From Hyphomicrobiales bacterium (lineage in GTDB: Bacteria; Pseudomonadota; Alphaproteobacteria; Rhizobiales; S144-35): 9,133 nt of DNA. The stretch is taken from the NCBI GenBank assembly GCA_015494185.1, contig WGBT01000255.1, positions 1-9,133 on the forward strand, written 5' to 3'. Positions 1 through 6,838 of the stretch are shown piece by piece. The notes below the pieces were generated by a model that made no database searches, was not told the DNA's origin, and saw only the letters and a program-made list of their open reading frames with translations. Each line of letters begins with the position of its first letter. Positions within the stretch are counted from its first letter, which is position 1. A program made the position numbers and the translations under genes.

Positions 1-97
1 ATATAAGGACCAGGGCAGGCCAAAAAGCAGTGCGTAAGACGCCTCTGCGCATCAGAATAAATGTACGGTTTGCAGACAAGCTTTTTGCCTGGCTCAC
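1..97 (-). CDS. Partial unrecognised protein, N-terminal 32 codons, possible membrane or signal segment
   Basis: This open frame starts with GTG at 97-95 and is cut by the left edge, so only 32 residues are visible. The start is supported by a GGAGG at 109-105 (minus strand) seven bases upstream. A later in-frame ATG (52-50, residue 16) has no clear ribosome binding site. The residues begin VSQAKSLSANRTF; then a basic stretch (MRRGVLR) leads into hydrophobic residues (FWPALVLI). That pattern fits a signal anchor, signal peptide or first transmembrane helix, but too little is present to say. I do not recognise a family. The frame lies 61 nt after the murU-like gene on the same strand and could be the next gene of that operon. 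Many alphaproteobacteria carry addB at this place, but the usual VFTIP-like AddB N-terminus is not visible. Confidence 0.5.
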   Translation of the reverse strand, partial: MSQAKSLSANRTFILMRRGVLRTAFWPALVLI

Positions 98-104
98 GTC
101 ACCG

Positions 105-109
105 CCTCC
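105..109 (-). promoter_or_regulatory. Shine-Dalgarno GGAGG for the left-edge gene
   Basis: GGAGG on the minus strand lies 7 nt upstream of the GTG at 97-95. It is the main reason for choosing this GTG. The overlapping GTG three codons away in another frame runs straight into a TGA. Confidence 0.5.
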
Positions 110-158
110 GCTCCCCTAAAATCCAAGCCGTTTGGTTGCCCCCCAGCCTTGCTGCCGC

Positions 159-935
159 TCAAGGGCTGCCAAATTCAAATTGTTTAAGCTGCGCTTCGGC
201 ATCGCGCAAAGCTTCTGGTGTGCCGACATGCATCCACAGGCCATGATGGCGGACGCCAAACAGCCGCCCCGCCTTGATCGCCCGGTCCCAAAGCAGGTTC
301 AGCGAGAATGGCCCTTGAGGGCTGTTTTCGAACAGCCGGGGATGGGCAATCGAAACACCGGTGAAAACATAAGGGACAATTTCGCCCTGTTGGCGCCGCC
401 GCAACCGGTTATCCCCAAGGAAATCGAAATCTCCCGCCCCCTCATAGCCCAAACAGTTCTGCCGTTTTGCCACCAGCAACAGGCAATCCATCCGGTTTTC
501 ATCCCAGAACTGCGCCATGCGGTGTAAATTGCTGGTTTCACCCTCCCCCTCGAGCCAAACCGAATCGGAATTATGGATGAAAAACGGCCGCTCGCCGAGC
601 AGCGGCAGCGCCCTTTTGACCCCGCCGCCCGTCTCCAAAACCTGATCCCGTTCGCAGGAAATGGTGATCTTAGGCTGGCTGTATTGCGCCAGGTGACGTT
701 CCAGCAGATCAGCCAAATAATGCACATTGACCACCACATGCTTCACCCCGGCCGCCCTGAGACGCGCCAGCACATGGTCGATCAGGCACCGCCCCCCGAG
801 CTCGACCAACGGCTTGGGCCGGTCTTCGCTCAGATGACGCATCCGGGTCCCCAGCCCGGCAGCAAGCACCATCGCGGTATCGAGCCCATTGACGGCTTTG
901 AGGGGTTCCGTCACGTCTCTTGCATCCTCTTTCAC
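159..935 (-). CDS. murU: MurU-like nucleotidyltransferase (N-acetylmuramate 1-phosphate uridylyltransferase)
   Basis: This protein should join UTP and MurNAc-1-phosphate to give UDP-MurNAc in the cytoplasm, the last step of the AmgK/MurU peptidoglycan salvage route. It has the NTP-transferase signature near its N-terminus: MVLAAGLGTRM, then RPKPLVELGG. Further motifs are ETGGGVKRAL (about residue 101), HNSDSVW with the nucleotide/metal Asp (about residue 124) and a late WMHVGTPEAL. About 258 residues is a normal length for stand-alone MurU-type enzymes. The longest frame begins with TTG at 941, but AAAGGG (948-943) is only one base from it and seven bases from the GTG at 935, so I chose GTG. 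The gene follows the TsaE-AmgK fusion by 63 nt on the same strand, which supplies the preceding kinase step and supports MurU over other sugar-nucleotide transferases. His replaces the Asp often seen before VGTP. The exact sugar substrate is inferred. Confidence 0.85.
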   Translation of the reverse strand: MKEDARDVTEPLKAVNGLDTAMVLAAGLGTRMRHLSEDRPKPLVELGGRCLIDHVLARLRAAGVKHVVVNVHYLADLLERHLAQYSQPKITISCERDQVLETGGGVKRALPLLGERPFFIHNSDSVWLEGEGETSNLHRMAQFWDENRMDCLLLVAKRQNCLGYEGAGDFDFLGDNRLRRRQQGEIVPYVFTGVSIAHPRLFENSPQGPFSLNLLWDRAIKAGRLFGVRHHGLWMHVGTPEALRDAEAQLKQFEFGSP

Positions 936-942
936 AACCAAG

Positions 943-948
943 CCCTTT
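943..948 (-). promoter_or_regulatory. Shine-Dalgarno AAAGGG for murU
   Basis: AAAGGG on the minus strand lies 7 nt before the GTG at 935 but only 1 nt before the TTG at 941. An in-frame TGA just upstream of the TTG excludes any longer start. The spacing favours GTG 935. Confidence 0.4.
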
Positions 949-998
949 CACCACTCTCCCCAAACACCCCAAGAGCGCCTCCAATACCAGCTCCCGCT

Positions 999-2621
999 TC
1001 AAATCTTGAGCGGTTTTTCACGCAAATGAGCGGGCAGATATTGATCATACCACTGTTTCAGATCAGCCAGCGCCGGATGGTGCAAATTGCGCTCCAGATA
1101 GTTCGAAATCCGTGGAATATGCCGCAGATAGGCGCGTTTGCCATCGCGTTTGGCCAACCGGGCAAAAATCCCCAAAATCTTGGTGTTGCGCTGAGCGCCC
1201 AGCCGGGCATAGGCGGCGCGGAACCGCTCTTCTTCAAAAGAAGCATCCTGTTCGGCCGCGCGGCGGCAATAAGCGTCCAACAGCTGTTTTTCATCCGCCG
1301 CGGAAACATCGAGCCGGGCATCTTGCAACAGCGAAACCAGATCATAAGCCGCATGCCCCCGCAACGCATCCTGAAAATCCAACAGCCCAATCTGGGAAAC
1401 GCCCTCACGCGCCTCAAGCCACATCAGATTTGGCGAATGAAAATCCCGCAGCACCCAATGATCATAGGGTTCTGCCAACAACAGATCAAATTGCCGCTGC
1501 CATAGTTCCTGATATTCATGGCGCACCGCTTCAGGCATGGGCGACATATGAAGCGCCGGCCAGAACCAATCTGCCAGCAACTCGATCTCGATGCCAAGCG
1601 CGGCCCGGTCATAGCGTGGCAAAGAATACGCGCTGCCATCTGAAAGGGGAAGGAGCTCGGGCGGCTTGACCTGGCGCAACTGCAACAACACCTCGACACA
1701 GGGCTGATAGAGCTCCAGCACCGGCCTGCCCTTGGCAATTTCGCGGCCGATCACCCGATCGCCAAAGTCTTCGATCAGCAACAAGCCTTGCTGCAAATCC
1801 GCCGCATAAATTTCCGGCACCGACAAGCCCGCCTGACGCAACGCTTCAGCCACCGCCACGAATGGACGGACATCTTCCGCCAGATGGGCAATGGCGCTAT
1901 AAGGCTTGCCATCACGGATTGCCGGACCATCGGGCTGCTTGGGCGCATCCATCAACACCGCAAAGAGCGCTTCCCCATCAGGGGCAGACGTCAAGGTCCG
2001 ATCCAACCGGATATAGGCCCGTGCGGAGGCGTCACCTTGCAGATAACGCCGCCGCGCCTTCCCCCATCCGGCTTTGCGCAAAAATTCATTGATGGCGACC
2101 AAGCGTTGCAGCCGGGCGCCCCAACGGCCATGGCCTTCAAAGGCCAGCCGGCGGGTGGCCTCACGGGCGCCATCCTCGAACGTGATTTGCAGATAGTCTC
2201 GGGGAAGGATTGCCTGGGCTTTTTCCGGCCATTCCACCACCACCACCCCATCTTGCAAAGCCTCGTCAAAACCAAGTTCCGTGACCTCCTCTGCGGATTG
2301 CAGCCGGTAAAAATCGAAGTGAAAAACCGGCATCCGCGGGGTGTCATAGCGCTGCACCAGGGCAAAGGACGGGCTTGGAATCTCCTCATCCTGTTGCGTA
2401 TCCTGTTGAGAGGCCAACCTTTGGGCGCGCTCTTGTTGGGGCTCGTTGCCAGCCTGCAAGGCGCGGATCAGGGCGCGGGCAAAGGTGGTCTTACCGGTCC
2501 CCAGATCACCGGCCAACGCCACACAATCCCCCGGCCGCAAAACCGCAGCAAATTGCTCCGCCAGCACCGCAAGCCCGGACAGATCGACTTCATCTGGATC
2601 ATCTGGATCTGGTCTTGGCAT
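999..2621 (-). CDS. tsaE-amgK: Bifunctional TsaE (tRNA t6A ATPase) - AmgK (MurNAc/GlcNAc anomeric kinase) fusion
   Basis: Two cytoplasmic enzymes share one chain; residues are numbered from the upstream ATG at 2630 (543 aa). Residues about 15-165 are TsaE, the ATPase that works with TsaB/TsaD to make N6-threonylcarbamoyladenosine in tRNA: Walker A GDLGTGKT (41-48), IPSPSF (84-89), HFDFYRL (104-110), ELGFDEAL (118-125) and VVEWPEKA (131-138). Residues about 178-535 are an APH-fold kinase like AmgK, which phosphorylates MurNAc at C1: GDASARAYIRL (199-209), LMDAP (226-230), LIEDFGD (285-291), catalytic LRDFHSPNLMW (394-404) and LDFQDA (417-422). Leu394 replaces the His of the usual HRD. A Gln/Glu-rich insertion (about 60-84) lies in the TsaE part. 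AAGGA at 2635-2631 is 9 nt from the ATG at 2621 but abuts the ATG at 2630, so 2621 is preferred. Its neighbour murU supplies the next salvage step. Similar fusions occur in alphaproteobacteria. Confidence 0.9.
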   Translation of the reverse strand: MPRPDPDDPDEVDLSGLAVLAEQFAAVLRPGDCVALAGDLGTGKTTFARALIRALQAGNEPQQERAQRLASQQDTQQDEEIPSPSFALVQRYDTPRMPVFHFDFYRLQSAEEVTELGFDEALQDGVVVVEWPEKAQAILPRDYLQITFEDGAREATRRLAFEGHGRWGARLQRLVAINEFLRKAGWGKARRRYLQGDASARAYIRLDRTLTSAPDGEALFAVLMDAPKQPDGPAIRDGKPYSAIAHLAEDVRPFVAVAEALRQAGLSVPEIYAADLQQGLLLIEDFGDRVIGREIAKGRPVLELYQPCVEVLLQLRQVKPPELLPLSDGSAYSLPRYDRAALGIEIELLADWFWPALHMSPMPEAVRHEYQELWQRQFDLLLAEPYDHWVLRDFHSPNLMWLEAREGVSQIGLLDFQDALRGHAAYDLVSLLQDARLDVSAADEKQLLDAYCRRAAEQDASFEEERFRAAYARLGAQRNTKILGIFARLAKRDGKRAYLRHIPRISNYLERNLHHPALADLKQWYDQYLPAHLREKPLKI

Positions 2622-2630
2622 TCCATCCAT

Positions 2631-2635
2631 TCCTT
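2631..2635 (-). promoter_or_regulatory. Shine-Dalgarno AAGGA deciding the tsaE-amgK start
   Basis: AAGGA on the minus strand directly abuts the ATG at 2630 (no spacer) but lies 9 nt before the in-frame ATG at 2621. The second start is therefore the more likely one. Confidence 0.4.
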
Positions 2636-2656
2636 ATGAGAGCAGGTTAGGCCCAA

Positions 2657-5188
2657 TCACGCCGACAAGGCGTCATCGGCCGCCGCCGTCTTGCTCGCCC
2701 CCTCGCCATGGCCCGCTTTTTCCAACCGAAGCAAATCAGCCGCCTCATCGTCCTGCTTCTGACGGCCATCTTCCGGCAAGCTGATGATCACGGCGGTGCC
2801 TTTCCCTTCGCTGGAATAAAGCTCCACCCGGCCGCCATGCAACTCGACGAGATCACGGACGATCGACAAGCCAAGCCCTGCCCCACGATGCCGGGTGCCC
2901 CGCGAATCGCTTTCAAAACGGTCAAACACAGCCTTTCTATAATCTTCAGGTATGCCGCGTCCATGATCAATCACGGCAAGCTTGACAATCCCTCCCTGAC
3001 GGCGGCAATTGACCTGAATTTCGCCCCCCGATGGGGAAAAACCGATGGCATTGGAGAGCAGATTGTAAAGCACCTGGGTGATGCGCTGACTATCGGCGAT
3101 AAATTCCAGATCTTCCGGCTCAATATCGATCTTGAGGGTGATTTGCTCACGCATCAGCCTTTCACGCACCCCAAGCACGGCCGCTTCAACAACAGAGCGT
3201 GCCCTTACGGGGCCCAAATTCAGCTCCATCGCGCCAGCGTCAAGGGTCGCCAGATCGAGAATATCACTGATGATCGCCAACAAAGTCGCGCTGGAGCTGC
3301 GAATATCTTGAAGATATTCCCGCTGCTTGTCGGTCAACTCTCCAAGGGCCGGGTTCATCAACATGTCGGAAAAACCGATGATATTGGTCAAAGGCGTCCG
3401 CAGCTCGTAAGACACATTGGAGATGAAATTGCTCTTGATCGTGTTGGCTGTTTCAAGTGCTTCGTTTTTCTCCCGCAAGGCGCGCTCGGCCAGCTCCCGG
3501 TCGGTGACATCCGCCATGGTCAGCATCATCGCGCCGTCAGGCAGCGGCACTCCCGTGTAGGCCAAAATCACCCCATCACGCCGGTTCATCTGACCGGAAA
3601 AAGATTGGCGCTGATCTTCGATGGCGGTCACAGCCATTTTGATGCTATTCCAAGTCGCCTCATCGGCATGAAGTTTACTGCAAGCCTCGATCAGTTGCTC
3701 GATATGGGGTTGCTCCTCTTGCAGCGAGGCGGGCAATTGCCACATTTTGGTAAAGGCCGAATTGGCCAGGCGCAACCGCCCGCTGGCGGCAAACACCGCC
3801 ACCCCGTCCCGCAAATGGTCCAAGGTCTCGCGCTGCACATTGACCAGCTCGTTATAACCGCTTTGCAAGGCCACCTGCTCGGTCACATTTTCATAGAGGA
3901 AGGTCACCGAACCGTCTTCGGTATATTCCACGATCACGAAAATCGTACGCCCATCAGGCAGATGCCACCAACGTTCCAACTCGGATTCAGCTCCGTCATA
4001 ATTCAACAATTGCTGTTTCCATTTATTGTAGTCAGACTGTTCCGGCAAAACGCTGCGCGCCCGCAACCGATCTAAAATTTCGCCATGTTTGGGCCGGGTT
4101 TCCAGCCACTGAGGTTCGAGGCCCCACAAATCGGCATAATGCTGATTGAAAAACACAAGCCGTTGATCGGCATCAAAGATCGCCACCGCTGTGGTCACCC
4201 GGTCGAGCACCCGGGCATGGGCGGCCATGTGCCGGTCCAACGCGCCTCGCGCGGTTTCGATCGCCTCCACATCCACCGCAATCGTGGCATTGCCCCCTCC
4301 AGGTGAAGGCACGGCAATGGTGTCAAAGGTACGGCGCTCCCCGCCATGCACCGTCACCCGCAACTTGTCCTGGAAGATGCGCCCAGTTTCGATCGCCTCA
4401 GCCACCCGTTGACGTTGTTCCTCTTCCAAAAAGGCGATTTGCTCACGGCATACCTCATCCAGGGATTGCGCCTCAACGGCACGCACATAAGCGGCATTGG
4501 CCCATGCAATTCCCCCTGAATCATGGCACAACCAAACTGGCATGGGTAACACGTCGAGCAAGCTGCGCATTGCCGCCACCGAGCGCCGGGCCTGGTCACG
4601 CGCCACAAGCGCCGCATTGAGCTCTTGCGCGCCTTCCTGTTTGAGCCGAATGCGCAAAAAGACCGAACCGCTTCCCGTCAACCCCTCAACCACGAAAATC
4701 ACCGGCCTGGCAGAGCAGCCCCCCCCTTGCACCCCGCCACTGACAACCCGTCGGAATGCTGTACCGTTTTCAATCAAAACGGCAATATCGGGCTGCAATT
4801 CATCCGCCGCCTCAGGCGAGCACCAAGACGGCAAATCCAACACCGCCTCAACCGTCTCCGGCAGTCCTGCCTCAGCTCCCAAACTGTTGACGATAAGACG
4901 CCCCCGGCCTGTTGGTTTGAGCTCAAGCAAAAGCTGTGGCTCCGCATTGAGCAGCACTTGCAAAACCGCAAGCCCTTCGGCTTTGTCATGTTCTTCTGCC
5001 GGAAAGCCGCCATCATCAACCGGGCTTTCCGGTTGGACTTGCCGTGCCTGGCTGGCCCGGCCGCTCCAGATCACCGCCCAAAAGAGCAGCGCCAGCACCC
5101 CAAACCCCGCCAGCACGGCGCCCACCATCAAGACAAGCTCCACCCCTTGCCCTGCGGCCGTATCCGCAAATATCCCCGCCCTCATCAT
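2657..5188 (-). CDS. divL: DivL-type PAS-domain pseudo-histidine kinase (Tyr in place of the phospho-His)
   Basis: This 843-residue membrane protein has histidine-kinase architecture: one transmembrane helix (about 17-42), a linker, PAS-like regions (about 200-310, 325-440 and 448-565), a HisKA dimerisation helix region (about 582-650) and an HATPase_c domain (about 695-806). The H-box reads NVSYELRTPL, with Tyr594 (codon TAC at 3409-3407) where the phospho-accepting His belongs. That is the hallmark of Caulobacter DivL, an essential pole-localised regulator that senses DivK~P and controls the CckA kinase and so CtrA. The ATP-binding motifs look intact: N-box NLLSNAIGFSP (709-719), G1 DHGRGI (741-746), F-box FDRF (755-758), G2 GAGLGLSIV (769-777). 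The ATG overlaps the aminotransferase stop (ATGA), suggesting coupling. A second ATG immediately follows and lies 7 nt from GAGG (5196-5193), so it may be the true start. The role in this organism is inferred from Caulobacter. Confidence 0.92.
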   Translation of the reverse strand: MMRAGIFADTAAGQGVELVLMVGAVLAGFGVLALLFWAVIWSGRASQARQVQPESPVDDGGFPAEEHDKAEGLAVLQVLLNAEPQLLLELKPTGRGRLIVNSLGAEAGLPETVEAVLDLPSWCSPEAADELQPDIAVLIENGTAFRRVVSGGVQGGGCSARPVIFVVEGLTGSGSVFLRIRLKQEGAQELNAALVARDQARRSVAAMRSLLDVLPMPVWLCHDSGGIAWANAAYVRAVEAQSLDEVCREQIAFLEEEQRQRVAEAIETGRIFQDKLRVTVHGGERRTFDTIAVPSPGGGNATIAVDVEAIETARGALDRHMAAHARVLDRVTTAVAIFDADQRLVFFNQHYADLWGLEPQWLETRPKHGEILDRLRARSVLPEQSDYNKWKQQLLNYDGAESELERWWHLPDGRTIFVIVEYTEDGSVTFLYENVTEQVALQSGYNELVNVQRETLDHLRDGVAVFAASGRLRLANSAFTKMWQLPASLQEEQPHIEQLIEACSKLHADEATWNSIKMAVTAIEDQRQSFSGQMNRRDGVILAYTGVPLPDGAMMLTMADVTDRELAERALREKNEALETANTIKSNFISNVSYELRTPLTNIIGFSDMLMNPALGELTDKQREYLQDIRSSSATLLAIISDILDLATLDAGAMELNLGPVRARSVVEAAVLGVRERLMREQITLKIDIEPEDLEFIADSQRITQVLYNLLSNAIGFSPSGGEIQVNCRRQGGIVKLAVIDHGRGIPEDYRKAVFDRFESDSRGTRHRGAGLGLSIVRDLVELHGGRVELYSSEGKGTAVIISLPEDGRQKQDDEAADLLRLEKAGHGEGASKTAAADDALSA

Positions 5189-6423
5189 TGTCCCTCTTTA
5201 TCCTTATCGATCACGGCGGTTGGCAGCCAATCCTGCAAACGCTGCATGGCCATACGCATCTCGGCCTGCTCCCCCGCATAACAAAACCTTAGATAAGCAT
5301 GCCCTTCAAATGGATCGAAATCGGTCCCCGGTGTCACGGCAACCCCTGTTCGGCGCAGAATTTCCTGGGCCAAAACGGCGCTGTCATGATGCAGATGCGC
5401 AACTTTAGCATAGACATAGAAAGCCCCATCTGCGGGAAATATCTCGGTGATCCCAAGCGCCTGCAACCCTCTCAACAAAATCTCGCGGTTTTGCTGGTAA
5501 CCGGCTTTGATCTTTTCAAGTTCCGGGACGGCATCGAAAGCGGCCAGGGCGGCATATTGAGACAGGCTGGGCGGCGCAATGAACAAATTCTGAGCCAGCC
5601 GTTCAATCGGGCGCACCAGCCGGTCTGGCACCACCATCCAGCCAATCCGCCAACCGGTCATGGCATAGTATTTCGAAAAACTATTGATGACGATGGCATC
5701 CCGATTGAAGGCAAGGGCTGTCATCGCCGGCTGGTCATAGGTCAGACCATGATAGATTTCATCGGAAATCATCCACAGGCCCAAACGGCGGCAGGCTTCG
5801 CCAAGCGCCTGCAATCGCGAAGCGCTGATCATCGTCCCCGTCGGATTTGCCGGACTGGCCAACAAAAAACCGCGCAAGCCCGCCGGCCGGCCGTGCTCCG
5901 CTTCAAGTGCTGCCACCGATGGCTGATAACGGTCCGCCGGCTCAAGCGTCATCAAGCTTGCGGTCAAACCCAGCGCTTTCAAGATGTTTCTGTAACAAGG
6001 ATAACCGGGCGTTGGGGTCGCAATCCGATCACCGGGATTGAAAGCCGCCAGAAAGGCAAGGATAAACCCCGCCGAGGATCCGGTTGTCACCACCACTTGG
6101 CCGGCCTCAACGGCAACCCCATAATAATCGGCATAATGCTGGGCGATACGCGCCCGTAAAGCCGGCAATCCAAGTGCCTCGGTATAGCCAAGCCGCTGGC
6201 TGCGAAGCGCCTCATGAGCAGCCGCCAGTACCGATGTCGGCGCCCCCACGGCGGGTTGCCCAACCTCCATGTGAATGACATCCCCCAAACGCTGCTGACG
6301 CGCATTGGCCGCCCGCATCACATCCATCACCAGAAAAGGAGAAATACCAGCGGCACGGTCAGCAACCTGAGGAACAACAGCAGATGGGGAAGGATCACAA
6401 GAAGAATCAGAATTCATACTCAT
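5185..6423 (-). CDS. PLP-dependent aminotransferase, class I/II (aspartate aminotransferase fold)
   Basis: This 412-residue cytoplasmic enzyme transfers an amino group between an amino acid and a 2-oxo acid using pyridoxal phosphate. Fold-type I landmarks occur in order: GYTEALGLPALR (79-90), ASPANPTG with PLP-binding Asn193, SDEIYHG with Asp221 and Tyr224, the Schiff-base Lys251 in SFSKYYAMTGWRIGW, and YLRFCYA, whose Arg379 should bind the substrate carboxylate. Length and motifs fit the family and all expected cofactor residues are present. Substrate specificity (aspartate, aromatic, alanine or other) cannot be read from these motifs, so no symbol is given. The first ATG (6423) has GGGGAA about 9 nt upstream; a second ATG two codons later (6417) is possible. 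It is the first visible gene of the leftward block and shares ATGA with divL, so its promoter, probably in 6424-6898, may also drive divL. Confidence 0.93.
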   Translation of the reverse strand: MSMNSDSSCDPSPSAVVPQVADRAAGISPFLVMDVMRAANARQQRLGDVIHMEVGQPAVGAPTSVLAAAHEALRSQRLGYTEALGLPALRARIAQHYADYYGVAVEAGQVVVTTGSSAGFILAFLAAFNPGDRIATPTPGYPCYRNILKALGLTASLMTLEPADRYQPSVAALEAEHGRPAGLRGFLLASPANPTGTMISASRLQALGEACRRLGLWMISDEIYHGLTYDQPAMTALAFNRDAIVINSFSKYYAMTGWRIGWMVVPDRLVRPIERLAQNLFIAPPSLSQYAALAAFDAVPELEKIKAGYQQNREILLRGLQALGITEIFPADGAFYVYAKVAHLHHDSAVLAQEILRRTGVAVTPGTDFDPFEGHAYLRFCYAGEQAEMRMAMQRLQDWLPTAVIDKDKEGQ

Positions 6424-6510
6424 GAATTGCAGTTCCCCAATTATTCGCTCTTCCCCACATGCCGCCGTTTTTCGCGCTTCCCAGCGTAATACAAGCCCGG
6501 TCTTGACAAT

Positions 6511-6540
6511 CTTGACTGGAAATAAAGGAAATCTCTCTAC
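6511..6540 (+). promoter_or_regulatory. Weak candidate rightward promoter
   Basis: CTTGAC (6511-6516) matches the alphaproteobacterial -35 consensus. CTCTAC (6535-6540), 18 nt downstream, matches four of six positions of a CTATAT-like -10. A second CTTGAC sits 9 bp upstream (6502-6507). If used, it would give the M48 gene a leader of roughly 350 nt that includes the 6802-6829 hairpin. This is consensus matching only and could be chance. Confidence 0.2.
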
Positions 6541-6801
6541 CGCGCTTCTGCGTCTGCAATTACCAAAATACCACTCGGTTTCAACGGCGATTCTTACTGA
6601 TGTTTTCGAAGCTTATCTGATTCCCCCAAGCTTTCAACAGTCCCTCGACCATTTTCCGCCACAAAATCCGCTTATTTCCAGAAAATGAGAAGAGGATGCG
6701 CATTGCCCCCGCGTTTTCGTCTCATTAAATTCCCAAGAAATCAAGGGGGATGGGGCTTGAGATGACTTTGGAGTTGGCTTTAGAATGTAACGCTGGTGAG
6801 C

Positions 6802-6829
6802 TTGAGTTCAATCTGGTAAATGAACTCAA
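6802..6829. repeat. 9-bp perfect inverted repeat with 10-nt spacer (operator or hairpin candidate)
   Basis: TTGAGTTCA (6802-6810) and TGAACTCAA (6821-6829) are exact reverse complements separated by ATCTGGTAAA. As DNA it could be a dimeric regulator site; as RNA, a 9-bp hairpin in the leader of the M48 gene. No run of T follows it, so it is not an intrinsic terminator for rightward transcription. Function is not established. Confidence 0.6.
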
Positions 6830-6838
6830 TCTGGTAAA
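6803..6838 (+). repeat. 18-bp tandem duplication (two units, 16/18 identical)
   Basis: Units 6803-6820 and 6821-6838 abut exactly. They differ only at unit positions 4 and 5 (GT in the first, AC in the second) and share the last 13 bases TCAATCTGGTAAA. The repeat ends 60 bp before the annotated M48 start codon. It is noncoding as far as I can see. Confidence 0.85.

Noticed and set aside
122..142. Weak dyad (CCAA/TTGG) after murU as a possible terminator on the minus strand
   Set aside because: The stem is only 4 bp and the trailing ATTTT is short. It cannot be supported as an intrinsic terminator.
573..1505. Long rightward open frame (310 codons) opposite murU and tsaE-amgK
   Set aside because: It is antisense to two genes with clear family motifs, has no recognisable domain and starts inside murU. 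It is a shadow of GC-rich coding DNA.
3400..3415. Sequencing error as the reason for Tyr in the DivL H-box
   Set aside because: The frame is intact for 843 codons, flanking residues match the family well, and Tyr at this site is the known DivL character.
2708..4075. 455-codon rightward open frame opposite divL
   Set aside because: The minus strand carries complete kinase-type motifs in this interval. The rightward product is rich in His, Gln and Pro with no domain, as expected for an antisense shadow.
6422..6688. 88-codon rightward frame in the divergent intergenic region
   Set aside because: No credible ribosome binding site, no motif or hydrophobic pattern, and it begins within the aminotransferase start region. 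Conservation would be needed to revive it.
6694..6726. Possible short leader peptide (ATG to TAA, about 10 residues) after GAGAAGAGG
   Set aside because: The purine-rich stretch abuts the ATG with no spacer, and the peptide has no run of one amino acid or attenuator-like structure after it.
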